From contig JBQTIB010000068.1 in the NCBI GenBank assembly GCA_052389435.1, positions 1 to 6,630 of the forward strand: 6,630 nucleotides of DNA. The letters are read 5' to 3'. Numbering within the stretch: the stretch's first letter is position 1; the number at the start of each line of letters is the position of its first letter. Shown piece by piece: positions 1 through 5,400 of this stretch. The DNA comes from JBQTKD01 sp052389435 (GTDB lineage Bacteria > Actinomycetota > Actinomycetes > Sporichthyales > Sporichthyaceae). The notes below the pieces were generated by a model, which did no database searches, was not told the DNA's origin, and worked only from the letters and a program-made list of their open reading frames with translations. A program made the position numbers and the translations under genes.

Positions 1-1973
1 GTGAGGTCCACGAGGGCGCTGCCGTCATGGACTGGATGGAGCAGGAGCAGGAGCGGGGGATCACCATCACCTCCGCCGCCACCACCTGCGTGTGGGACGG
101 CCACACCATCAACATCATCGACACCCCTGGCCACGTCGACTTCACCGTCGAGGTGGAGCGCTCGCTCCGCGTCCTCGACGGCGCGGTCGCCGTCTTCGAC
201 GGCGTCGCGGGCGTCGAGCCGCAGTCCGAGACGGTGTGGCGCCAGGCGGACCGCTACGGCGTCCCGCGCATCTGCTTCATCAACAAGCTCGACCGGGTCG
301 GCGCGGAGTTCCACCGCTGCGTGGACATGCTGATCACCCGCCTGAACGCGACCCCGCTGGTCATCCAGATCCCGATCGGCGCCGAGGCGGACTTCAAGGG
401 CGTCGTCGACCTGATCTCCATGAAGGCCCTGCTCTGGTCCGACGAGACGGCCAAGGGCGAGATGTACGAGACCCTGCCGATTCCGGACAGCCACCTCGAG
501 GCCGCCCGCGAATGGCGCGACCGTCTGATCGAGACCCTCGCCGAGGGCGACGACCAGATCATGGAGCTCTACCTCGAGGGCACCGAGCCCACCGAGGAGC
601 AGATCATCGCGGGCATCCGCCGCGCGACGCTCGCCAGCAACCTCAACCCGGTCGTGTGCGGCACCGCGTTCAAGAACAAGGGCGTGCAGCCCATGCTCGA
701 CGCGGTCGTTCGCTACCTGCCCTCCCCGCTCGACGTCGGCGCGGTCAAGGGCCACGCGGTGAACAACGAGGAAGAGGTCGTCGAGCGCGAGCCGAAGGAC
801 GACGCTCCGATCTCGGCGCTCGCCTTCAAGATCATGCGCGACCAGCACCTCGGCAAGCTCACCTACATCCGCGTGTACTCCGGCACGCTGACCGCCGGCA
901 CCCAGCTGGCGAACAGCACCAAGGGGCACAAGGAGCGGATCGGCAAGATCTACCAGATGCACGCGAACAAGCGTGAGGAGATCGACCGGGTGACGGCCGG
1001 TCACATCGTGGCCGTGCAGGGTCTGAAGAACACCACCACCGGCGACACGCTGTGCGCGGTCGAGGCTCCCGTGATCCTGGAGTCGATGAACTTCCCGGCC
1101 CCGGTCATCTCCGTGGCGATCGAGCCGAAGACCAAGAGCGACCAGGAGAAGCTGGGCGTCGCGATCCAGTCCCTCGCCGAAGAGGACCCGACCTTCGTTG
1201 TCCGCACGGACGAGGACACCGGCCAGACGATCATCGCGGGCATGGGCGAACTGCACCTCGAGGTGTTGGTCGACCGTATGAAGCGCGAGTTCAAGGTCGA
1301 GGCGAACGTCGGCAAGCCGCAGGTGGCCTACCGCGAGACGATCCGCAAGGCCGTCGAGCGCTACGACTACACCCACAAGAAGCAGACCGGTGGGTCGGGG
1401 CAGTTCGCAAAGGTCCAGATCGCCATCGAGCCGACTGGTTCGGGCGACGGCGGCTACGAGTTCGAGAACAAGGTCACCGGTGGTCGCGTTCCGCGCGAGT
1501 ACATCCCGTCGGTCGACGCGGGCTGCCAGGAGGCCATGGAGTTCGGCGTGCTCGCCGGCTACCCCATGGTCGATGTGAAGGTCACCCTGCTCGACGGTGC
1601 CGCGCACGACGTCGACTCCTCCGAACTCGCCTTCAAGATCGCCGGCTCCATGGCGTTCAAGGAGGCCGCACGCAAGGCCGACCCGGTTCTGCTCGAGCCG
1701 ATGATGGCCGTGGAGGTCCGCACCCCCGAGGACTACATGGGCGACGTGATCGGCGACCTGAACTCCCGCCGTGGTCAGATCCAGGCCATGGAGGAGCAGT
1801 TCGGAATGCGCGTCGTGAAGGCCCTGGTACCGCTGTCCGAGATGTTCGGCTACGTGGGCGACCTGCGCAGCAAGACCCAGGGCCGAGCGAACTACTCCAT
1901 GCAGTTCGACAGCTATGCAGAGGTTCCGCGCAACGTCGCGGAAGAGATCGTGAAGAAGGCCCGCGGCGAATAG
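1..1973 (+). CDS. fusA: Elongation factor G (EF-G), 5'-truncated by the window edge
   Basis: EF-G is the cytosolic GTPase that drives translocation of tRNA and mRNA on the ribosome and helps recycle ribosomes. The reading frame is open from nt 3 (EVHEGAAVMDW, matching about residue 42 of E. coli EF-G) to the TAG at 1971-1973. About 656 residues are visible, and 40-45 N-terminal residues including the G1 P-loop lie outside the window. The ATG at 27 is an internal Met, not the start. Visible motifs are switch I RGITIT (nt 54-71), G3 DTPGH (about 120-134), G4 NKLD (282-293), a G5-like GTAFKNKG (about 660-683), GELH with the fusidic-acid-associated His (1245-1256), and the domain IV tip HDVDSS (1605-1622). 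The C-terminus is complete (IVKKARGE). Motifs and alignable length point to canonical FusA rather than a FusA2 or tetracycline-protection paralogue. tuf follows after 83 nt, as in the str operon. Confidence 0.98.
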   Translation, partial: EVHEGAAVMDWMEQEQERGITITSAATTCVWDGHTINIIDTPGHVDFTVEVERSLRVLDGAVAVFDGVAGVEPQSETVWRQADRYGVPRICFINKLDRVGAEFHRCVDMLITRLNATPLVIQIPIGAEADFKGVVDLISMKALLWSDETAKGEMYETLPIPDSHLEAAREWRDRLIETLAEGDDQIMELYLEGTEPTEEQIIAGIRRATLASNLNPVVCGTAFKNKGVQPMLDAVVRYLPSPLDVGAVKGHAVNNEEEVVEREPKDDAPISALAFKIMRDQHLGKLTYIRVYSGTLTAGTQLANSTKGHKERIGKIYQMHANKREEIDRVTAGHIVAVQGLKNTTTGDTLCAVEAPVILESMNFPAPVISVAIEPKTKSDQEKLGVAIQSLAEEDPTFVVRTDEDTGQTIIAGMGELHLEVLVDRMKREFKVEANVGKPQVAYRETIRKAVERYDYTHKKQTGGSGQFAKVQIAIEPTGSGDGGYEFENKVTGGRVPREYIPSVDAGCQEAMEFGVLAGYPMVDVKVTLLDGAAHDVDSSELAFKIAGSMAFKEAARKADPVLLEPMMAVEVRTPEDYMGDVIGDLNSRRGQIQAMEEQFGMRVVKALVPLSEMFGYVGDLRSKTQGRANYSMQFDSYAEVPRNVAEEIVKKARGE

Positions 1974-2042
1974 CGCCACAGTCGGAAGGCCCCGGCCCCC
2001 CGGCGAACCCAAGTAGATCGACCGTCGAACGTACGAAAACGC

Positions 2043-2050
2043 AGAAGGAG
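2043..2050 (+). promoter_or_regulatory. Ribosome-binding site of tuf
   Basis: AGAAGGAG lies six bases upstream of the GTG at 2057. It fixes that GTG as the tuf start, although the frame stays open far upstream inside fusA. Confidence 0.85.
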
Positions 2051-2056
2051 ACTCCA

Positions 2057-3250
2057 GTGGCGAAGGCCAAGTTCGAGCGGACCAAGCCGCACGTCAACAT
2101 CGGCACGATCGGCCACATCGACCACGGCAAGACGACGCTGACGGCAGCCATCACCAAGGTGCTGCACGACGCGATGCCGGATGTGAACCCGTACACCCCG
2201 TTCGACGAGATCGACAAGGCGCCCGAAGAGAAGCAGCGCGGTATCACGATCTCGATCGCGCACGTCGAGTACCAGACCGAGGCGCGTCACTACGCCCACG
2301 TCGACTGCCCGGGGCACGCCGACTACATCAAGAACATGATCACCGGTGCCGCGCAGATGGACGGCGCGATCCTCGTGGTCGCCGCCACCGACGGCCCGAT
2401 GCCGCAGACCAAGGAGCACGTGCTCCTCGCCCGTCAGGTCGGCGTGCCGGCGATCGTCGTCGCGCTGAACAAGGCCGACATGGTCGACGACGCGGAGATC
2501 ATGGAGCTCGTCGAGCTCGAGGTCCGCGAGCTGCTCGCCACCTACGAGTTCGACGGCGACAACCTGCCCGTCGTTCCCGTCTCGGCGCTGAAGGCGCTCG
2601 AGGGCGACGCCAAGTGGGTCCAGAGCGTGCTCGACCTGATGAAGGCCGTGGACGAGTCGATCCCGCAGCCCGAGCGCGACACCGACAAGCCGTTCCTCAT
2701 GCCCGTCGAGGACGTCTTCACGATCACCGGCCGCGGCACCGTCGTCACCGGTCGCATCGAGCGCGGCATCATCAAGGTCAACGAGACCGTCGACATCATC
2801 GGCATCAAGAACGAGAAGCAGACCTCGACCGTCACCGGCGTCGAGATGTTCCGCAAGCTTCTCGACGAGGGTCGTGCGGGCGAGAACGTCGGTCTGCTTC
2901 TCCGTGGCATCAAGCGCGAGGACGTCGAGCGCGGCCAGGTGCTCATCAAGCCGGGCACCAACACCCCGCACACCGAGTTCGACGCGCAGGTCTACATCCT
3001 GAGCAAGGACGAGGGCGGCCGCCACACCCCGTTCTTCCAGAACTACCGCCCGCAGTTCTACTTCCGCACCACCGACGTGACCGGTGTCGTGGAGCTTCCC
3101 GAGGGCACCGAGATGGTCATGCCGGGCGACAACACCGAGATGAAGGTCAACCTCATCCAGCCCATCGCGATGGAAGAGGGCCTGACCTTCGCCATCCGCG
3201 AGGGTGGCCGCACCGTCGGCGCCGGCAAGGTCGTCAAGATCCTCAAGTAA
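2057..3250 (+). CDS. tuf: Elongation factor Tu (EF-Tu)
   Basis: EF-Tu carries aminoacyl-tRNA to the ribosomal A site as a ternary complex with GTP. The product is 397 residues, the usual full length. The GTP-binding domain shows G1 GHIDHGKT (residues 19-26), switch I RGITIS (61-66), G3 DCPGH with the catalytic-type His (83-87), G4 NKAD (138-141, where E. coli has NKCD and actinobacteria commonly have NKAD) and G5 SAL (176-178). Domains 2 and 3 follow, ending in FAIREGGRTVGAG near the C-terminus. The start is GTG, chosen because AGAAGGAG sits six bases upstream and the protein begins with the family N-terminus AKAKFERTKPHVNIGT. The frame is open upstream into fusA, but that stretch is only an alternative frame of fusA. 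The gene lies between fusA and a strong hairpin, so it is probably the last gene of the str transcription unit. No convincing separate promoter was seen in the 83-nt fusA-tuf gap. Confidence 0.99.
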   Translation: MAKAKFERTKPHVNIGTIGHIDHGKTTLTAAITKVLHDAMPDVNPYTPFDEIDKAPEEKQRGITISIAHVEYQTEARHYAHVDCPGHADYIKNMITGAAQMDGAILVVAATDGPMPQTKEHVLLARQVGVPAIVVALNKADMVDDAEIMELVELEVRELLATYEFDGDNLPVVPVSALKALEGDAKWVQSVLDLMKAVDESIPQPERDTDKPFLMPVEDVFTITGRGTVVTGRIERGIIKVNETVDIIGIKNEKQTSTVTGVEMFRKLLDEGRAGENVGLLLRGIKREDVERGQVLIKPGTNTPHTEFDAQVYILSKDEGGRHTPFFQNYRPQFYFRTTDVTGVVELPEGTEMVMPGDNTEMKVNLIQPIAMEEGLTFAIREGGRTVGAGKVVKILK

Positions 3251-3258
3251 GGCTCCAC

Positions 3259-3288
3259 CGCTCCGGGGCGCCCCTGCGCCCCGGAGCG
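3259..3288 (+). terminator. GC-rich hairpin after tuf, likely str operon terminator
   Basis: A perfect 13-bp inverted repeat (3259-3271 pairing with 3276-3288) encloses a four-base CCCT loop, starting eight bases after the tuf stop. No U-tract follows, so it is not a classical E. coli intrinsic terminator. U-poor hairpins at gene ends are common in actinobacteria. Its place between the str genes and rpsJ suggests full or partial termination, or 3'-end protection of tuf mRNA. The structure is directly visible; the function is inferred. Confidence 0.7.
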
Positions 3289-3335
3289 CTGCACGACCCA
3301 ACGACGTAGTTAGAACGAAGGACGGCGAGGAAGCG

Positions 3336-3644
3336 ATGGCGGGACAGAAGATCCGCATCCGGCTCAAGGCGTACGACCACGAGGTGATCGACTCGTCGGC
3401 GCGCAAGATCGTCGACACGGTGACCCGTACCGGCGCCACGGTTGCCGGCCCGGTTCCGCTGCCGACCGAGAAGAACGTGTACTGCGTCATCCGCTCGCCG
3501 CACAAGTACAAGGACTCGCGCGAGCACTTCGAGATGCGTACGCACAAGCGCCTCATCGACATCCTGGACCCGACGCCCAAGACGGTGGACTCGCTCATGC
3601 GGCTCGACCTGCCGGCCGGCGTCGACATCGAGATCAAGCTTTAG
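3336..3644 (+). CDS. rpsJ: 30S ribosomal protein S10 (NusE)
   Basis: S10 is a small-subunit head protein and, as NusE, also joins transcription antitermination complexes with NusB and couples to NusG. The product is 102 residues, typical for the family. The N-terminus MAGQKIRIRLKAYDHEVID, the central SPHKYKDSREHFEMRTHKR loop (about residues 54-72) and the C-terminus DLPAGVDIEIKL are characteristic of actinobacterial S10. The ATG at 3336 was chosen because it gives this conserved N-terminus and lies just after a purine-rich GAGGAAG (3327-3333). The frame is open further upstream into tuf, but that part is not S10-like. It is the first gene of the S10 cluster, following an 85-nt gap that contains the tuf hairpin. 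A promoter would be expected there, but none is clearly recognisable. Confidence 0.99.
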   Translation: MAGQKIRIRLKAYDHEVIDSSARKIVDTVTRTGATVAGPVPLPTEKNVYCVIRSPHKYKDSREHFEMRTHKRLIDILDPTPKTVDSLMRLDLPAGVDIEIKL

Positions 3645-3650
3645 GCCGAG

Positions 3651-3657
3651 GGGAGGA
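3651..3657 (+). promoter_or_regulatory. Ribosome-binding site of rplC
   Basis: GGGAGGA lies six bases before the rplC ATG at 3664, within the 19-nt gap after rpsJ. It is the strongest Shine-Dalgarno sequence of the S10 cluster in this window. Confidence 0.85.
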
Positions 3658-3663
3658 ATAGCC

Positions 3664-4326
3664 ATGAACATCCAAGGCCTGCTCGGCGAGAAGCTGGGCA
3701 TGACGCAGGTTTTCGACATTCGCGGTCGGGTCGTCCCCGTCACCGTGGTCAAGGCTGGCCCCTGCGTGGTCACCGCTGTCCGCACCGGTGACCGCGACGG
3801 CTACGAGGCCATCCAGATCGGCTTCGGCGAGGTCGACCCGCGCAAGGTGAACAAGCCCGACGCCGGTCACTTCCGCAAGGCCGGGGTCACCCCGCGCCGG
3901 CACGTGGTCGAGCTGCGCACCGCCGAGGCGTCGAACTACACCGTCGGCCAGGAGCTGTCGGTCGGCGAGCTGTTCGCCGACGGTGGCCTGGTCGACGTCA
4001 CGGGTACCAGCAAGGGCAAGGGCACCGCGGGCGTCATGAAGCGCCATGGCTTCAAGGGCCTCAGCTCCTCGCACGGCACCCAGCGCAAGCACCGCAGCCC
4101 GGGTTCGATCGGCGCGTGCGCCACCCCCGCCCGCGTGTTCAAGGGCATGAAGATGTCCGGCCGCATGGGCAACGTGCGCACCACCACGCAGAACCTCACG
4201 ATCCACTCGGTCGACGCCGAGGCCAACCTGATCCTGATCAAGGGTGCGGTTCCCGGCCCCAAGGGCGGCCTGCTGCTCGTTCGCAACGCCAACAAGGGCG
4301 CCCCGAAGAAGGGTGAGCTGAAGTGA
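3664..4326 (+). CDS. rplC: 50S ribosomal protein L3
   Basis: L3 is an early-assembly large-subunit protein that binds 23S rRNA and sends a loop towards the peptidyl-transferase centre. The product is 220 residues, normal for actinobacteria. The N-terminal barrel begins GLLGEKLGMTQVF, and the central extension contains GTSKGKGTAGVMKRHGFKG (about residues 114-132) followed by SSHGTQRKHRSPGSIGACATPARVFKGMKMSGRMGN. Cys152 corresponds to the Mycobacterium tuberculosis Cys154 position linked to linezolid resistance and is in the sensitive-type state. The Gln that is methylated in E. coli L3 (Gln150) is replaced by Ala. The usual TPGRVF reads TPARVF here. The ATG has a strong ribosome-binding site. 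The stop overlaps the rplD start as GTGA, so L4 translation is probably coupled to L3. Confidence 0.99.
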   Translation: MNIQGLLGEKLGMTQVFDIRGRVVPVTVVKAGPCVVTAVRTGDRDGYEAIQIGFGEVDPRKVNKPDAGHFRKAGVTPRRHVVELRTAEASNYTVGQELSVGELFADGGLVDVTGTSKGKGTAGVMKRHGFKGLSSSHGTQRKHRSPGSIGACATPARVFKGMKMSGRMGNVRTTTQNLTIHSVDAEANLILIKGAVPGPKGGLLLVRNANKGAPKKGELK

Positions 4327-4994
4327 CTTCCGTCGACGTCATCGACGCGGCCGGCAAGAAGTCGGGGACCGCGGAACTTCCCGCGGAGATCTTCGACGTC
4401 ACCGTCAACATCCCGCTGATCCACCAGGTCGTGGTGGCACAGCTGGCGGCGGCTCGCCAGGGCACGCACAAGACCAAGAACCGCGGCGAGGTCAGCGGTG
4501 GCGGCAAGAAGCCGTACCGCCAGAAGGGCACCGGCCGCGCCCGTCAGGGTTCGGCCCGCGCACCGCACTTCACCGGCGGTGGCGTCGTGCACGGTCCGAC
4601 CCCGCGCGACTACTCGCAGCGGACCCCGAAGAAGATGAAGGCAGCCGCCCTTCGCGGTGCCCTCTCGGACCGGGCCCGCGGCGGCAAGGTGCACGTGCTC
4701 GCCTCCCTGGTCGGCGGCGAAACCCCCTCGACGCGGGCGGCGATCGCGGCGCTGAACCAGGTCGGCGACGCCGGCAAGGCGCTCGTGGTCGTGGACCGCA
4801 CCGACGTCGTGAGCTGGAAGAGCGTGCGCAACGTTCCCGGCGTCCACGTCATCGCGCCGGACCAGCTGAACACCTACGACGTGCTGGTGAACGACGACAT
4901 CGTCTTCACCCAGGCCGCACTCGCCGCGTTCCTCGAGCACGCGGGCGTCTCGGCCGGCTCGGTCGGCCTGAGCAAGAAGGGGGCCTCCGCGTGA
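4323..4994 (+). CDS. rplD: 50S ribosomal protein L4
   Basis: L4 binds domain I of 23S rRNA and its extended loop lines the narrow part of the exit tunnel. In E. coli it also represses its own operon; whether that holds in actinobacteria is not shown here. The product is 223 residues. The tunnel loop is intact (GEVSGGGKKPYRQKGTGRAR, then QGSARAPHFTGGGVVHGP), and the KPYRQKGTGRAR region, where macrolide-resistance changes occur in other bacteria, has the normal sequence. PRDYSQRTPKKMKAAALRGALS follows, and the C-terminal globular part carries QLNTYDVL. The GTG start at 4323 overlaps the rplC stop by four bases, with a purine-rich GAAGAAGGGTGAG (4305-4315... read within the rplC 3' end) as likely ribosome-binding region. 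The stop likewise overlaps the rplW GTG. Confidence 0.99.
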   Translation: MTSVDVIDAAGKKSGTAELPAEIFDVTVNIPLIHQVVVAQLAAARQGTHKTKNRGEVSGGGKKPYRQKGTGRARQGSARAPHFTGGGVVHGPTPRDYSQRTPKKMKAAALRGALSDRARGGKVHVLASLVGGETPSTRAAIAALNQVGDAGKALVVVDRTDVVSWKSVRNVPGVHVIAPDQLNTYDVLVNDDIVFTQAALAAFLEHAGVSAGSVGLSKKGASA

Positions 4995-5305
4995 GCAGCC
5001 CGAACTCCAGCTACAAGGACTACCGCGACATCCTGCTCGCGCCGGTCATCTCCGAGAAGAGCTACGGCCTTCTCGACGAGAACAAGTACACGTTCCTGGT
5101 CGCCCCCGACGCCAACAAGACCGAGATCAAGATCTCGGTCGAGAAGGTCTTCGGGGTCAAGGTCACGGGCGTGAACACCATCAACCGCCAGGGCAAGCGC
5201 AAGCGGACCAAGGGCGGCTTCGGACAGCGCAATGGCACGCGTCGGGCGATCGTCACCGTCAAGGAAGGCGACCGCATCGACATCTTCGGAGGGCCGGTCT
5301 CGTGA
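4991..5305 (+). CDS. rplW: 50S ribosomal protein L23
   Basis: L23 sits at the exit of the peptide tunnel and is the docking site for trigger factor and SRP. The product is 104 residues, normal length. Family features are YRDILLAPVISEKSY near residues 11-25, NKYTFLVAPDANKTEIKISVEKVFGVKV in the middle, the basic rRNA-binding loop RQGKRKRTKGGFGQRNGTRRA, and a C-terminus DIFGGPVS. The GTG start at 4991 overlaps the rplD stop (GTGA). The stop TGA at 5303 is itself part of another GTGA. The final codons GGPVS-stop recur 95 bases downstream, immediately before rplB, so the 3' end of this gene seems to have been duplicated (see the spacer repeat entries). Confidence 0.98.
   Translation: MSSPNSSYKDYRDILLAPVISEKSYGLLDENKYTFLVAPDANKTEIKISVEKVFGVKVTGVNTINRQGKRKRTKGGFGQRNGTRRAIVTVKEGDRIDIFGGPVS
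5286..5301 (+). repeat. Direct repeat, copy 1 (3' end of rplW)
   Basis: TCGGAGGGCCGGTCTC forms the last sense codons of rplW. It matches copy 2 at 5381-5396 at 15 of 16 positions, and similarity continues weakly through the stop codon. It contains a GGAGGG Shine-Dalgarno-like core eight bases upstream of the GTG at 5302. Confidence 0.85.
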
Positions 5306-5400
5306 TCCGGATCATTGAAAGCAGCGAATTCTTCCTTCGATCCGGTCGCGAGACCGGCGCGAACGAAGCAATTGGCACTGTCGGAGGGCCGGTTTCCTAA
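5302..5400 (+). CDS. Candidate 32-residue coupled small ORF between rplW and rplB
   Basis: No known family is recognised. A GTG at 5302 overlaps the rplW TGA by four bases (GTGA), the same arrangement as rplC/rplD and rplD/rplW. GGAGGG at 5288-5293 lies eight bases upstream. The frame runs 32 codons to a TAA at 5398-5400 that shares its last A with the rplB ATG (TAATG). The peptide begins MIRIIESSEFFLRSGRE and ends GGPVS, the same five residues as L23. No signal peptide or membrane segment is visible. Against a real gene: only about 20 of 32 third positions are G or C, far less biased than the neighbouring genes, and the same bases form a long hairpin. The TAATG may simply be an old rplW-rplB junction. 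It is recorded because the fit to both neighbours is exact. Confidence 0.22.
   Translation: MIRIIESSEFFLRSGRETGANEAIGTVGGPVS
5303..5314. repeat. 12-bp perfect palindrome at the rplW stop codon
   Basis: TGATCCGGATCA is exactly self-complementary and starts with the rplW stop codon. Its CCGGATC half (5307-5313) can also pair with GATCCGG at 5339-5345. It could be a dyad protein site, part of an RNA switch, or chance. Confidence 0.4.
5322..5380 (+). repeat. Long imperfect inverted repeat / stem-loop in the rplW-rplB spacer
   Basis: The spacer folds on itself almost end to end. CCGGTC (5342-5347) pairs with GACCGG (5352-5357) around a GCGA loop, which fits the stable GNRA class. After a 2x2 internal loop, TTCG (5336-5339) pairs with CGAA (5360-5363). 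After a C-C mismatch, CTTC (5331-5334) pairs with GAAG (5365-5368). AATT (5327-5330) then pairs with AATT (5370-5373), with C5369 bulged, and CAG (5322-5324) may pair with CTG (5378-5380). That is about 21 pairs in total. The spacer between the repeats (5306-5380) is about 56% GC, clearly lower than the flanking genes. It lacks a U-tract, so it is not an obvious terminator, and downstream genes of the operon must be expressed. It could be an mRNA regulatory or processing structure, or a mobile palindromic element. Confidence 0.6.
5381..5396 (+). repeat. Direct repeat, copy 2 (rplB ribosome-binding region)
   Basis: TCGGAGGGCCGGTTTC is the second copy of the rplW 3' end. It supplies GGAGGG (5383-5388), which ends 11 bases before the rplB ATG and is the only good ribosome-binding site for that gene. 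Read in frame it encodes GGPVS followed by TAA, as at the end of L23. Confidence 0.85.

Noticed and set aside
1974..2056. Possible tuf promoter or terminator in the fusA-tuf gap
   Set aside because: TAGATC and small palindromes (TCGAC-C-GTCGA at 2018-2028, CGTACG at 2030-2035) were noted, but no paired -35/-10 elements or stable stem-loop could be defended. A promoter is known here in some actinobacteria but is not visible with confidence.
1052..3250. A single long frame joining the end of fusA (in another frame) to tuf
   Set aside because: The upstream part is Arg/Pro/Gly-rich shadow translation of fusA. The real EF-Tu N-terminus and its ribosome-binding site place the start at the GTG at 2057.
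3307..3312. TAGTTA as a -10 element for rpsJ
   Set aside because: It lacks the conserved final T, and no -35 element is found at suitable spacing; the sequence where one would lie is within or beside the tuf hairpin.
1913..3637. 574-codon antisense frame opposite tuf and rpsJ
   Set aside because: It is a typical mirror of strongly GC3-biased coding on the + strand: a low-complexity Asp/Val/Leu/Arg-rich product with no recognisable family, covering two well-identified genes and their gap.
3936..4940. 334-codon antisense frame opposite rplC and rplD
   Set aside because: It is a compositional shadow of rplC and rplD with no family resemblance and no independent ribosome-binding or promoter signal.
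5315..5341. TTGAAA at 5315-5320 with TTCGAT at 5336-5341 as a promoter for rplB
   Set aside because: The spacing is only 15 bases and the putative -10 lacks the conserved TA start. These bases are better explained by the hairpin.
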